Origin: Durusdinium trenchii
Taxonomy: Eukaryota; Sar; Dinophyceae; Suessiales; Symbiodiniaceae
Reading direction: 5' to 3'
Length of the DNA stretch: 64,000 nucleotides
Assembly: GCA_963970005.1 (NCBI GenBank)
Contig: CAXAMN010021396.1
Location: 267,833 to 331,832, forward strand
A program made the position numbers and the translations under genes. Shown piece by piece: positions 1-11,974 of the stretch; within the stretch, counting starts at the first letter, position 1; every line of letters starts with the position of its first letter. The notes under the pieces were generated by a model. It did no database searches, had not been told where the DNA came from, and saw only the letters and a list, made by a program, of their open reading frames with translations.

Positions 1-670
1 CCAAAGAACCCTAACCACGAAAGGACCCTGGAGCACTGAAGTAGATTAAGTGCAATTGTATTTATCTCGCGAAAAATACCCGTTGGCAAGCGGAGGGTCT
101 CAGATCCAAGAGCATGGTATTTGGCATACTGTAGCTGACCAAACATAACATACTGTTGGTCTAGATCCCCCAACCATACAAATCGATATTTAACGTTCTA
201 TCCACCATATTCCCAGACTACTTGCAGGAGTATACTCCATCTAGTGTTTGCCGCTTGTTTCATCGGAGGCTGGCCAAACAAATGTCCGAAGCAGCAGACA
301 TGTTGAGATCAAGACAATCAATCCGAAGCTTGCAACAAACACTCAGTCAGTGGATTAGAGTTGCAGTTAAAATCCGTCCATACCTGATGAAGTTGCCTCC
401 CTCAATATTGTTAGGCTTAGTGGGATCATTGACGTACCCACAACCCTTCTTGTCTTTTGTGTTCGATTTTTAGATGGGTGATCTACCGAACCTTTCACAA
501 CATCCGAACCAAATCATGCGGAAAGAAATGTGGTGTTTTTGTTGATGGGTGTCTCGGTCATGCCTCAAAACACGTCCCCAGACCTCCGTCTTCCCCAGAC
601 CTCGGTCTTCCCGGTGTCCTTCCGGGGAATACGCGCCCATTCACCCCACAACAGCCTTCCCGCTCCGTCG
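1..670. other. Noncoding, intron-like DNA
   Basis: No reading frame here looks like protein and I see no repeat or RNA gene. The mixed composition resembles the other intron-like stretches of the left third of the window. Confidence 0.4.
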
Positions 671-800
671 ATGGCGCCCCGTCGGAGGGTGAAACACCAG
701 GTCGCCGAGGCACGGCAGCAGCTGGAAGCGGCGGATGTGCCTTGGCACCGGTGCGGAACGGCGGTTTGGCGACGGCGCGAACCTTCCGCGACCGGGGGGG
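671..800 (+). CDS. Candidate coiled-coil exon of the host gene (weak)
   Basis: A GC-rich block reads from an ATG at 671 through VAEARQQLEAADV, a charged heptad-like stretch. It is the first of a series of similar plus-strand blocks. No convincing donor or acceptor was found at its edges, so it is a candidate exon only. Assignment to the downstream coiled-coil/KCTD gene is inference from resemblance and strand. Confidence 0.25.
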
Positions 801-1231
801 TCGTTTCGGGTCTTCCTGGTGAAACAGCTGGGCTTCTCGGAGCGAATAACGAAAGGTTAAAGGTTCTTCAAGCCCTGGAGGCTAGATTGATAAGAAACAG
901 GTGGAAAACAGGTGGAAAGCTGGAGAGTTCGGAAAGATCTGGAACAAGTTAGGATGTCTTTGTTGGATATTGTTGGTAATTAATTGTGATCAACTGGGAC
1001 ATAGTTTGAAGGAGTCAGGTTTGAGCAGTGGGATCTCCATCTTCTTTTGTTCAGGGTTATAGGACGTTTTTGGGGTGACTCATTGTTGTAATGCTTGAGC
1101 CTAGCAGTTGCATACCCTTGACCCAAACCTGGTTCTGTGATGGTGTGGACCGACTTCAGAAAAGCTTTTGTTTGGTCTTTCGACGACCCGAAAAAGCTGC
1201 CGGGGAACCCGGCATCCTGTTCAGTCTTGAG

Positions 1232-1300
1232 CTGAGGAGAAGCTGCAAGAGAGGCAGAAGACAAAAGAAGAAGCGGAGGTGCCGCCGATGGTTGAGCAGC
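1232..1300 (+). CDS. Candidate coiled-coil exon of the host gene
   Basis: The frame reads AEEKLQERQKTKEEAEVPP, strongly charged and helix-like. An in-frame stop lies immediately upstream (1228-1230), so this can only be coding if an acceptor (TTGAG at about 1227-1231) starts the exon here. The donor is not clear. Confidence 0.3.
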
Positions 1301-1750
1301 GACATTCACCAAGAGATCCAACTGAATGTTGCATGTTTGGACCTGTACTGTCCTGCCTTGATTCTGCAATTCCTTTCTATGACTGTACCATAGGACACCA
1401 TGATGTGAACTCTGATTCACTTGTATTTCAGATTCGCTTTTACTATTTGTTTTATAAGATGGTGTGTTCACTTGCTGCAGTGTGCCCGGGTTGTGAACCC
1501 AACTCAAGTGGCAAACCCACTCGCCTGGAAGAGAAAAACACCGTGTGTTATTTTTCCCACACGCCAGATGGTGAAAGCACCGGTCAAACCAAGAGGTTTG
1601 TGTGTCCTGGTCCCTTAGGATGAGTGGAGAAAAAACACTTGCCCAGCTGCCCAACCTTGTCTGGAGGGATTCGTTTGTAAGTTTCGCCACAAAAAACGAA
1701 CAGGTGCGAAGTTCGTTTCTCCAGACCCAAACGATCCAAGCTTCTTCCAG

Positions 1751-1866
1751 TGTCCCCGGAGGCCGCTTTGGCCAAGTTCACGGCCGACATGGAGGAAGTC
1801 GCGAGTTCCCTTGAAGCCATCAAGGACGGAGAGGAAGAATCAGCCACCAAAAGGGTGAAGATTTCT
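1751..1866 (+). CDS. Coiled-coil exon of the host gene
   Basis: A polypyrimidine acceptor (cttcttccag, ending at 1750) is followed by SPEAALAKFTADMEEVASSL and then a Glu/Lys-rich stretch, ending at a good donor (gtatgt at 1867). The amphipathic, charged content fits a coiled coil. This is one of the better supported small exons on the plus strand. It is probably part of the same gene as the later coil and T1 exons, but linkage needs a transcript. Confidence 0.42.
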
Positions 1867-2754
1867 GTATGTTCTGGTTTAAAGAATCATCGAGAGGGTA
1901 TGGAAGAATCAGTCACCATGAGATTGTTTGGAGGTGTTCAGGCGCTTGCTTTTCTACTTCAGGCAGTGCAATGTCTCCCCCGCGTTTTCGCTTGAATCCT
2001 TTTGGTTCCTGCTGCAAGGGACCCTTCGTAATTGTTAGTCGACATCTTCGTGTATTGCCTATTGGCATATGAGCAGGTTTCTGCTTTACCTCTTCGAGGG
2101 AATGATCTAGAATCTAGATCCTTAAAACAACATAACGGTGGTTCAGTGCAAAACGCAAAACTATCTTGTGAGTCGTGCGTGAATACTCGAAGAGACCAGT
2201 GCTGAACCGTCGGCTGCCATAATCAGGTGGGTCTTTGTCTGATAAAAGACAGTGGCCGACAAGTAGACTCCTGAGGGGCAAATCAAATGCCTTTTCTGTC
2301 TCAACAATTACGGAAAGATCCGAAACGTACCCTGAACTTGTGCGCGTGACAAGTTACTTGATCTGCATGACGCCACTAACAGTACATGCTCAAGGACAGT
2401 TCTATCAAGCTTGCCCACCTGGATGGCATTGCGATAAGTTGCACATGTGTCTGCTGGGGGGAGGGGGTGGCACCATGTCACTCGTGCTATTGCCGCTAGC
2501 TTCACCAGCCTATATATGCCTGGGCCACCAAAGGACTCAGGGGTTAAATGGTCTAAGCACAGCAGAGGAGTTAGCGAAAAGAGGGCAAGGTTGGTTGCTA
2601 ACGAGAACAGACGGGTCGGTGTCTGTGTGGCTCCACGAGTATACGTTCAATAGCCTTTAGCGCATTGGCAGTAAACCCCGTGGGGATTACCAGAGGTCGC
2701 CGCCCCCACATCCATCGGCATCACTCACTTATTATAGCCCCCTTCCGCACTCAG

Positions 2755-2850
2755 CCTGGCACATGGAGGAGCGTCGCCTAAGGGCGGAGGAGGCCTTAAA
2801 GGACAAACGATCTGAGTTGATTCAGGCCCTACAGGGCGGGGAGAGCGCGG
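2755..2850 (+). CDS. Coiled-coil exon of the host gene
   Basis: After the acceptor CAG at 2752-2754 the frame reads MEERRLRAEEALKDKRSELI and continues QALQGG, typical coiled-coil sequence. The frame stays open to a TAG near 2916 but the Gly/Ala/Arg-rich part after about 2840 is less convincing. The 3' limit is approximate. Confidence 0.42.
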
Positions 2851-3654
2851 GAGCGCGGGAGCGGGAGCGCTACTTTTTGGAGCCGAGTGTTTCTGAAACA
2901 GGACCCTGCATAGACTAGTAGTGGCTTTCAAGTTGCGGTATAGGCATTGATCTCACAAGCAGGTCGTCCAATGGGTATGGGCTACGACCTCAAAGTGTCT
3001 AGGCGCTGGGCACTGTCCAGCTACCAAGCGGCAGATGATAAATTTGCATCTCACTCCTTTTTTGATGTCTGGTGTCCAAAGCCACCCCCAAACAATCCCA
3101 AACAGAGAACATGATAGAGCAGCAAATGCCCTAAATCGATCAATATACACCCAGACCATCCCATCCCAGCCCTATAAATGCATAAACACCTGCCCGCCCT
3201 GCTTGGTGGAGTTGGACCGGGACATTTTGTTGGAATTATTTCCTCCAATTGGTGAAATCACCTCCGCCCCCTTGGACCCAACGCCTGTTTTGCACCCTAC
3301 ATGGCCAGTTGGCACCGGGTCCATTCCGCGGACTGGAGAGCATCGGACCGTTTTTTTTAACGCATCATTGGAGCGGTTTTGACGCTGCGAAGCTCACAGG
3401 GGGGACCTGAACCAAGCCTTCTTTGTGGAGGGTCCGCAGGATTCGGGGTCTTCATATCTGGAGCACTCGCGAATGGAGGGTTAGGGAGTTGTAGGGTAAC
3501 CAGGTCTGGATCATCAGCGAGATAACCCCGAGTGTTTTTTTCATCAGGTGATGGCTTGACTTACAGGAAACAAAAGAACCGTTTCTGGAAAAGCAACCAC
3601 CCGAGTTCACTTGGGATGGTTTTATGTTAACTAATTACAATCTTTTTTAAACAG

Positions 3655-3760
3655 AAGCTTTTCGACCCGAAAAAGCAGCACGTCCACGCAAAAAGGCTAG
3701 AAGAGAGGAGACAGCTGCGCAACAGCGACTCGAAAAGGCACAAGCGCCGTCGCCACCATG
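3655..3760 (+). CDS. Basic helical exon of the host gene
   Basis: Acceptor tttttaaacag ends at 3654. The following frame is Lys/Arg/Glu/Ala rich (FRPEKAARPRKKARREE, then AAQQRLEKAQA). The start resembles the block near 1180, where FRRPEKAAG is encoded, so the two may be related by duplication. The donor is not identified. Confidence 0.33.
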
Positions 3761-3999
3761 TTTTTGGGCTTGGGAGGAGTGGACGATGCCTCAAGTGAAC
3801 GGGGCCAGTCCATTTTGGGGCATTCCTTGCATGAATCCTTTCCTTTCCAGGCAATGAGAGGCAAAAGCAGGAAGAATGCTGTAACCCACACATAGTTCTC
3901 CAACAATCACACTCCATGTGACCATTTGCGAAAATGATTGCTGTAGCGAAGCACAGATCCTATACCTTTCTGCGAAGCGGTACGTAGGCATGGTCGGTC

Positions 4000-5265
4000 G
4001 GTATTGGTATGTGGCTCAACGAACAACCAATCGTCCAGTCCATGGGTTTTATTGCCAAAACCCACCCGGGAGTAATCGACTGCAGTCGATCCTCTTTTGT
4101 GAAGAATGCGTACGCCAGAGTTCCAATACGAAAAAAGGTACAACCATGTACAACAGTGTTATATACAACATGTTATATACATATGTTAGCAGTCAGTGAT
4201 TCAAATGTGAAAAAAAAACTGGCCGCATGGCAACCTTTTCAGGAGCGCTGGTGAGGAACAGCAGTGGTTCGATGGATGACCTTCCAGATGATGCAGTGTT
4301 TGACAGTAGAACGGTCCGTGCGACAATGGTTTCAGGTTGGACATTCACTTTGTACATTGTCATACGTTTTCCTGTCATCGTAGGAACATGACATGTTGTT
4401 TTCATGTATCCTATAGTGTTGCTGGTTTTCATGGTTTTCCTCTGTTAGGGACCCCTGTCGAAGCGGTTTAAAAGTCCAACAACAAGTGAACCCTCTCAAG
4501 CGGTTCATGGTTTCCTTCGCGTCCATTTGGGGATCATCGCATCGACACCGCCGCTGATGGACGGCGTCGTGCCGTGGACGTCACCAGGCGAACAAGAACC
4601 TGACCACGCTACAGGACGCCCATTGGGGCGCGGTTTGGGGTCGTTTGAAGGGTCGTTGGGAGTGGATGACTCACGGGTTCACGGGTTCAGCAGTTCGAGG
4701 AACACCGAGCGACGGTCGGTGATAGGTGGCATCCCCCCAATTTTGGCGGGTGGTGGTCTTTTGAGCAGGCTTCCAAAAGCGCTGGAATCAAATTTTATGA
4801 TAGAACAAGTGCGAGATGGTCTTGGTCCACGATGTCGTCTCGCCGACGTGGTGAAAGCAAATGCCTGTGCCGGGCCGTGCCATGGTAGAAATCCAGATCT
4901 TTCATTCGCTTTGCTTGGTCAACGAAAATCAGCCCCTTCACCACATCGAAAGAAGCTGCCTCTGAAGCATGGATGAAGACATCCAATGCTGTATATGCAG
5001 CCGATAGCTCCAGAAAGGTAGACAGTTTGTCATGTCATCCGTGTGGGAATCATCCCCTTCACTAGCACCGGTGCATTGCAAACACCTTGCCCAGTCGTCC
5101 AGTCATTTGGTTTCACAGAAGGATCGGCGCTCAGGACAAGTTGCTCCAACAGCAACATGGCCTCACGGTAGCCAGTGAGGCGGGCTGGAGGTGGCCGGAC
5201 CCATTGGAGACAGATGGCAGGTTGATCAAAAGTAAGAAACAATGCCACCATTGCGGATTTACACT
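4000..5265. other. Noncoding, intron-like DNA
   Basis: Several open frames are present by chance but none has protein-like composition or good splice edges. An ORF at about 4527-4976 is Gly/Arg/Ser-rich low-complexity and was not accepted. Confidence 0.35.
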
Positions 5266-5268
5266 GCC

Positions 5269-5357
5269 GAAAACTAACATGGAACCTGAAAACCACTCGG
5301 TGTTAAAGGAAAATAGTAATCCAAAGGCCCATTCTCAGGTTCCATGTTAATCTTCGG
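5269..5357. repeat. Palindromic MITE-like element, copy 1
   Basis: The two ends are imperfect inverted repeats: CGAAAACTAACATGGAACCTGA on the left and the reverse complement of AGGTTCCATGTTAATCTTCG on the right. In reverse orientation the interior resembles the copy at 29,243-29,347 (AATGGGCC, a TTTTCCT tract, GTGGTTTTCAGG). It is too short to code and is probably a non-autonomous or introner-like element. Confidence 0.55.
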
Positions 5358-5580
5358 GGGTTATGCAAAAGAGGGCAGGGGAGTGTTTGTTGTTTCTTTC
5401 GGTGTCCATCTACGGCCTGGAGGCGCGGGTGCAATGCTTGGCTTTCTTGGCCTCTAGAATTACACCCAACAAATCACTATGGCCCAAAACGGGCGCGTCC
5501 CCAAACCCAGGTCAATATGGAGATATGAGATATAGCATGATATACTGTAGCATGATATAGCTACTGTATATAAAACATGG

Positions 5581-5596
5581 TCACACACACACACAC
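5581..5596. repeat. CA dinucleotide microsatellite
   Basis: A run of CA repeats is followed by a short GTGTGTGT tract around 5610, so the transcript could fold locally. Confidence 0.8.
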
Positions 5597-6141
5597 TCCA
5601 TAGCCGCGCGTGTGTGTAATGACAAAAGCGTACAGCGTGACAGCTAAGAGCCTAAAACATGGGATCTTTCTTCCAGTCCCTGCTTCTTGCTTCATCCCAT
5701 GTCAACAGAAGACCTGGACCATACAGACGATTCTTCAAATACAGTACACCTGGACATGTGGGTGAAACACCAAAAAGCATGATGCAAATCTTCTGTTAAC
5801 TCAAAATGCTAGATCGCCTAAAACAAAGTCGGTGGTCGCTTGGTCACGGTTTCAACGGTTCAACGCAACACCTGACGGACCAATCAGGCCCACGCAGGAT
5901 GTTTGGGATTTATCCTTGGAGGAAAAGAGTCGCATTTCCGGATGTTTGTTGGACATCCGACTCTTTGATGTTTTGTTCTAGGACCCTAGGATGACTTGAT
6001 TAGGACAGCTTGGGTCACTGATTGGCTTTTGGATAGGATTCACGGAATTCTGTGCCAAGTGACCACGCAAAGCGAGTATTCTGGTCTTTGAACCTTGAAG
6101 ACGTTTTTTGCCGAGCAAAGGTTATTGAAACGTTCTGTCAG

Positions 6142-6327
6142 AATTCGTACATTCCGCAAAAACACGACACATGCAACATCGACGAAAAACACCCAGAGAC
6201 GGCCGCAACAAATCCGTCAAACGACGCCGCAGTTCTCGTCACGCGGCGTAGAGAGGCCGCGGAGGCGGCCCAAAAGGCGGCGAGCGAGGCTGCGGCGGCG
6301 GCGGCTCGGGGAACGGGATGGATTGAG
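6142..6327 (+). CDS. Ala/Glu-rich helical exon of the host gene
   Basis: The segment is open throughout from an acceptor CAG at 6139-6141 to a strong donor (GAG|gtgaga, donor at 6328). It encodes a hydrophilic stretch followed by REAAEAAQKAASEAAAAAAR, an alanine-rich helix. The sharp rise in GC relative to surrounding DNA and the clean donor support a real exon; the acceptor's pyrimidine tract is weak. Confidence 0.42.
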
Positions 6328-7345
6328 GTGAGACTTGGAGGGATAAGACTTGGTTGGCTGAACTAAGATGAAATAGAATATGTGGGTGACCAGGGAGTAT
6401 TATGGTGTGTTTTTGTTTTTCTTTGGGGGCTCAAGAGTCTTTGTTTAATCTTTATAAGAACAGATAGGACAAAGCGTTTGGCTGTGCCAAGTGACGACAC
6501 TGGAACACTTCGAGCACGACCCGGTAGGCGGCGACGAATGCCAGCGGTGCCACTGAAAACTTTGGTCAGGCAGTGGGTGGAGGGTGAGGGCGTTTCGTTG
6601 CTGCTGGAAGCCTTAAGAATTTCTGTTGGAAGCAAGAAGCCAAACAACCAGGTTGTCAGGGATTGGGCCGATTTGGGCCGATTTGGATTACCGGAGCGTG
6701 GGGCAGCGAACAGATCGTTTACACCTTAGAAGAAGTGGGGCTAACGGCCAAGTGAGATCAAGGACTTGTGGGGTTTCAGCTAGCTGGCCCAAAGCTGGAG
6801 GGTCCAATATATCTCAATATGTCAGCTTTGGGAAAACACCACGCAAAAGAATCAAACAAAAAAAACATGTGACTGCAGAATTTGAGTAACCCATTGCCAC
6901 CTGAGCTGTGGAGGATTGGAAGACACAGTGTCTCGGTTACCGCACTACAGATAGATTTGGCAACCCTTTCTTCCAAACTACACGCATTTCTCTACACAGA
7001 TGAGGTGTCATTACGTCCCCTTCAGAATCATATGAAATCACCTCTACTGTATAAAATTCTTACACCAAATCGTGTTTTCCGGTAGCTCCGGTAGACTCGC
7101 CAGACTTGGCTTAGCCTTCCCAAGTGAACACCAGAGTTGCTTCCCCCAAGGACAGAGTCCCGACTTTGCCTTTTGAGTTTCGGGTTGGGGCAAGAAGTAC
7201 ACATCCGGACTGAGGTCTTGAAACCCAGCAGACCATGCACCAACATGCAGTAGTTGTGCAAAGAAACATAAAGACACACGTACCCCACCCACCATCACCC
7301 ACCCCGTCCTTGTTTTGCTTGTTCCAATCAAACCGTGTCTGTGAG

Positions 7346-7411
7346 GCGCTGACAGAGGCGTCGAAACAACTCGACTTGGTGGATGCTCGCGGCTGTGCAG
7401 CAGGCGCGCAA
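7346..7411 (+). CDS. Small helical exon of the host gene
   Basis: Twenty-two codons (EALTEASKQLDLVDARG and onward) end at a strong donor, CAA|gtacgt (7412). The acceptor is a GTGAG or CTGACAG near 7345-7352. It is similar in size and phase to the other micro-exons. Confidence 0.36.
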
Positions 7412-7621
7412 GTACGTTCGTTTTTGGTTGAAAAGAGGCGATGGATCAGTTCGGATTGCTCAGTCTAAGTGCAGTTGCTTGATGCTGCTTGATGCTTTTC
7501 ATTTGCCTTGTAATTCGTTGTATCTTCAAGTACTTCTTCAACTACTTCTTCTCGTTGTATCACACGATACCCGCATTAGGCGCCCATGTTCTTGTCTTCA
7601 AACAGATTCCAGGCGATGGTG

Positions 7622-7665
7622 CGGCCGATGCGGCACCCGATAGGCCGATGCGGCACCGGGTATCT
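7622..7665. repeat. Short tandem duplication
   Basis: GGCCGATGCGGCACC occurs twice with a spacing of about 20 bases, giving a local duplication in otherwise unremarkable intron-like DNA. Confidence 0.6.
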
Positions 7666-8165
7666 TTTGGCAGCTTTGCCGCCTGTTTGGAAGGCTTTAT
7701 TCATGGATAAGGCTCTTTTGTTGGATATGAACTGGATGATAAGCCTTGGATATTCATTTGAATCAATGGATATGAACTGGATGTCAAATCCCTCATATAT
7801 TGACGTTGAAACATCCACTAATCCAGTGGTCCTGTGCCGTGGGACCAGCTCTTGGACGCATACCGTATCGGGGTTGCATTTTTTGGGGAAGGAACACGTT
7901 CTGTCCCATCTATGGTAGTGTAGGAGGGCCACGTTTTCGCGGCGGTTCTTGCCTAGGCCCCCTTTCACCCCTGCTTTCATCTCGTTTCAAGCCGGTGTCC
8001 AGAAATGCAGCGTGGTGCCCTTAAGAGTTGGTGGATGCTGATGAGGGTGTCCTTTTTGTGAAGGGGAACTCACAAAAAAATGCTGGCCACAGGATGTGGG
8101 GCGAGCTGGCATGTTGCTTACCTGCCTGCTCGCCGATCAATGCACCTTACCTGCTAGCGCTGCAG

Positions 8166-8293
8166 GGCCGACAGAAGTGACCCAACCTCTGTTCAACCTG
8201 CGTGGCAGGCTGAAAAAGGCCTTGAAAGCCTTGGACAAGCTGAAGAACGCCATGGACAACAACAGTTTCAGAGAGGCCAGTGCCTTTGTTCCG
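8166..8293 (+). CDS. Coiled-coil exon of the host gene
   Basis: Acceptor gctgcag (to 8165) and donor CCG|gtgtgt (8294) bracket 128 bases. The frame encodes LRGRLKKALKALDKLKNAMD, a clear amphipathic helix with leucines at heptad spacing. Both splice signals and the heptad pattern make this one of the strongest coil exons. Confidence 0.45.
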
Positions 8294-9533
8294 GTGTGTG
8301 TGCTTGCCATTTTGCAGTAGACATCCTCTCACTTGTCCCTGGTCAGATGTGATCTGATATGGCTTTTAAGAAGCGACGAAGATGGGTTCGACTGTTTTCA
8401 TGTGTGAGAATCTTGTGAGCTCAAAGCTGATTTTGTAGCTTGCGTAGGGCTTTAAGGGCTTTTGGCTCTTGTCTTGAAGCTGGTTGTAACATTGCTTTAG
8501 GCTTTTACCGTTATTTGGCAATCCGACCACTTAACGGTAAACGAAAAAACCAGTTTGATCGCACCGTTCCGGATGGGTCCAGATGATTCCCCTCAGGGTT
8601 CGTCCACTCTGCGTCACGGCAGCTTTTCGTTCGTCGGGTGGAGCCGGGGAAGCGGGAGAAGCTGCCAGAAAGAGTTCGAGACCACAGAGGAGAACTTGGT
8701 GAAGATTGAGCCAGGCGAGCTATGGTTTCACAGAACTTCTTTAGGGACTGTCAAGCAGACACTGTTTTTTGCGGGCGCTCACAGCAAAATCATCCCATTC
8801 AGATCCATTCAGTAATTTGCATGTTGGTACGCCTCACTAGTCGAAGGTGAATGCTCTAGAATTTGATCGGCATGGGGACTGCAACGGGCGCTGGTGACAC
8901 ATGCATAGATGTGATACTTGGGCACTAGAGAAACAGGTCACACAGACGCAACAGTTGCATGACGCAGCAGTGACAGGAATCGGTCAGACCGGTGATACTT
9001 CGTTTTTAGCGGTCGCACGCGGGGCAGCGCGTGGCACACCGGGACCACAATGACGAAGCAGAGGGACCATGGTGGGGGCGGAGCAGCGGAGTCTTTCACT
9101 CAAACAAAGAACATATGAAAAAGAGCACCTGGAGTCACTTGGATCGAGGAGAAGTTGTTGACAAGACGTTATTCACAGAGCCTACAACCATTTTCATCCA
9201 CTTTGATGTGAGTGAGTCGGAGGATCAGCATATCAACCTAACAAATCCAACTATTCTTCTTGTATATACCTGGTTTTGCTTAAGGTGGTGATTCTTTATA
9301 TTCCCTTATGGGTAAATCCCGAAACCTGGGGGAAATGTTTGTCTTTTTTTCCAGGTCCCAAACAAGCAAATCCAAGTTGGTTCGGACCGGTTTGGACATG
9401 TAGAACACAGCACTCAGCAAGCTGAACACCTGAAAGCAATGCTTGCTGGATGGCGACGGATACCGCAGTGTCACCCCCATTGTTGTCAGAATTCTTTCTA
9501 TACTCCCACTCCCTGAAGTAAGCATGGTGGGGT

Positions 9534-9601
9534 GTTTGTGAGGAAACATACCTGGTCAGCATGGACCCATGGTCCAAGACCAGGTATGTTTCCTCACAAA
9601 C
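9534..9601. repeat. Perfect 23-bp inverted repeat (hairpin)
   Basis: The arm at 9534-9556 is exactly the reverse complement of the arm at 9579-9601, separated by 22 bases that are themselves nearly palindromic around CCATGG. The perfect arms suggest a recent insertion or strong structural constraint. I see no poly-U or gene context that would make it a terminator. Confidence 0.8.
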
Positions 9602-9951
9602 AGCTAGTGAACTCCACTTCCATCCACTTTCGTGAATGACTCGGAGAGTACCTGTCGGTACTGTATTTCTGATCCTTTGGTCCACTAGATCTGTCGGGCG
9701 CGCCGAACAAGCGAAAAGAGTGCTTTTGTCCATCATTTCCTACGGGGTCATTGGCTAATGATGGACATGTTCCCTACTGCACCCGAATTCCAAGCTCTTG
9801 CTAGGTTTGTTTGGCAAGTGCACCAGCACCTTAGAAAAGTAATGGATCCTCCAAACGATACTTGAGAATGCGATCCTCTTCCTGTTGAACTTCATCCACA
9901 CCTCCCCGGATCTAAACATGCTTTTTAAAACATACAAAAATTTTTATAAAT

Positions 9952-10042
9952 CTCTGACTCACCAAACCAACATGGAAGTGGAAAATGGCCCGTTGGAGGA
10001 CTATGCTCCTCTACAAACAGGTGGTTGTCCACTGAGTCAGAG
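9952..10042. repeat. Palindromic MITE-like element, copy 2
   Basis: Outer ends CTCTGACTCA (9952-9961) and TGAGTCAGAG (10033-10042) are perfect inverted repeats. The interior carries the family signature: CATGGAAGTGGA, AATGGCCCGTTGGAGGA and CCTCTACAAACAGGTGG. Confidence 0.55.
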
Positions 10043-10157
10043 GGCACCTGTCCAGGCTGTGGGGGGTCGTGGTGATTCATCCACCGGAAGAGCTGATCGT
10101 CACCGACCTCTTTTCCCTCGGCTCTACCGCGCCGCTGACCACGCCGCTCACCGCCAG

Positions 10158-10235
10158 GTCGAGAAAGGGATCGACATCGGCTGGAGCAGCTGGTGACCAA
10201 GGCGCGCGAGGAGACGGGCAGACCGGGAAGCGGAG
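10158..10235 (+). CDS. Coiled-coil exon of the host gene
   Basis: Acceptor accgccag (to 10157) and donor GGAG|gttgtt bracket a 78-base exon reading RERDRHRLEQLVTKAREETG. The highly charged heptad-like content matches the other exons. The exon at 32,554-32,631 is also 78 bases. Confidence 0.45.
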
Positions 10236-11080
10236 GTTGTTTTATTTTTTTGCATCAGGATTTGATGAGGATGAGGTGAAGCAGTGAAGACGGGGTGATG
10301 GGTAGGTGATTGGTGCTTTTCTCTTTTCATCTTCCCTGGATAGAAAGATCTCAGGATCCCATTGAAGATCCACTGAAGAGTGCCATGGTGCGAATGGAAT
10401 CCAGGTTCTGTATGGGGCGCCGTGTATTTCCCTGAAGATGGAAGGTCACAAAATCGATTAAACTCCCATGGAAAGTGTTTTAAGAGCTCTATTTTGACCA
10501 CGGTCTGAGCTTTCATAACCGATGAACACAACCCAGACCGTTGGAATTGAGGGACTCGGAAAACCGAGATGTACCTAGACCTAGGCACAGCAACAGCATC
10601 CATTTGCGGGGGTGGCCAATTTGTTAATTGTTTAGAACGTTTGCATTTTGGTCTTCACTCGAGTTGGATCAGCCAAACAGGAGCTTCATGACTTTGGAGG
10701 TTCTGCAGACTGGTTGATTTGCAATTGTATCATATATCAAACCTTGGGCAGGCATGGACTATGACTATATACGTATCAATGAAGATGTGTTTTCCTAATT
10801 TTGTGTAGCCCTGAAAGTCGTAATTTCTTGAAAGTCGTATTTCGCACAGTTTTTTTCTGAGATTATCAAAATAGTTGTCTCCCTCAGCAAGTCAATGGAC
10901 AATGGATGACAATGGGTACCAATTGAGCGGGACTTGTCTTGTCGACACCGACCCAGAAAGATATTTTCGTCCTTGATCAGGTTTTCAGTGTATTGCTACC
11001 TACCACGAATAGCTTCAATAGGAACGACTCGTAGATCAACACTGAGCAAATGGGCACAGATTTGCACGTTGAAGGCGCAG

Positions 11081-11174
11081 CAACGTGCCGAGACCTCTCG
11101 GGAAGCAGCGCCTCGCCTGCGTTTGTTTGCCGCAAGTCTATGGCGAGCTAAGGCAAAAAGTGAAAACCCCCAAG
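11081..11174 (+). CDS. Helical exon of the host gene
   Basis: After gcgcag at 11075-11080 the frame reads QRAETSREAAPRLRLFAASL and continues WRAKAKSENP, ending near a donor AAG|gtcatc (11175). It is Ala/Arg-rich and helix-like. Start and phase are approximate. Confidence 0.36.
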
Positions 11175-11628
11175 GTCATCCACAAAGCCAGAAAGGGCAC
11201 GCCGATGATACACCGACTTGAGTTTTCATTGTTTGATATCCGGACCCGTGGAACGGGACGTACCCATCCCACAAAAACCTGGGGGTTCCATCAAGCACAT
11301 CAGAGGTGAACTATGGGGTGTCCCTAAAACCACCCCAGTGGGGCTCAGTGGGTTTAGGCTTGACTTCCGAAATGTTGACTCCGCCTTTGGGTGAAGTCCT
11401 TTGGCGAGAAAAAGATGATTAAAGTGTTGAAGGAGTATATTCACAATAACCACCAAGCCATACCAAGCCATACCAAGCCTCTCAACTCTGGATTCATCGT
11501 GGGGCCAGAGATCGTCTTCTCGGAAACTTCTCCACTTCTCTTCCACTATAAACATTGGGTCTGTCCTAGTACTTGCCTGTAGCAGTCAGTAAGCAATTAT
11601 CACTATATAATTAGTTATTTATGAACAA

Positions 11629-11673
11629 GGCCTGCAACTGAACCATCATCGTCCACTGGGCCCTGCGAATAGG
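11629..11673. repeat. Dispersed repeat, copy A
   Basis: GGCCTGCAACTGAACCATCA and the next 25 bases recur with small changes at 62,906-62,947, over 50 kb away in the same orientation. The function is unknown; it is probably a fragment of an old interspersed repeat. Confidence 0.6.
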
Positions 11674-11928
11674 CCAAATCTCTTCCTATACACAGAGGGT
11701 CCTTCAGGCTTGGAGGCCTCTTTTTCTGCCGAGGTTCTTCAGGCGGTGCAGAATTTCGTTGAGGCCGAGGGATCGACGACGGGTCGGTGGGGGGCTCGTT
11801 GGATGGGTCGTTGGATGTACCCCGACACCAGCCATCCCTACTGAGGATGTCGTGGATTAGCTTTATTTCTTTTGGGGGAGGGGATGTCGCCATCTACAGA
11901 TGGAACAGGTGGAAAAGGGTGCTTGATC

Positions 11929-11954
11929 TTCCAGGGAAACGGATCGGGAGTCAG
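11929..11954. repeat. 26-bp repeat flanking the DIRS-like region, left copy
   Basis: TTCCAGGGAAACGGATCGGG plus AGTCAG recurs with few differences at 20,414-20,439 in the same orientation, on the other side of the retrotransposon ORFs. It could be part of an element boundary or an unrelated dispersed repeat; similarity does not extend visibly beyond about 26 bases. Confidence 0.5.
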
Positions 11955-11974
11955 GCCAAACTGCTGGGTTGAGG

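Noticed and set aside
980-1690. 236-codon minus-strand ORF
   Set aside because: Overlaps the plus-strand coil block at 1232, has no recognisable motif, and begins and ends in intron-like DNA; length alone is not convincing.
3800-3820. CCATTTTGGGGC as a spliced-leader relic
   Set aside because: Only the central CCATTTTGG is shared; bases on both sides disagree with the leader.
4527-4976. 149-codon plus-strand ORF
   Set aside because: Gly/Arg/Ser/Pro low complexity, no splice edges, no family resemblance.
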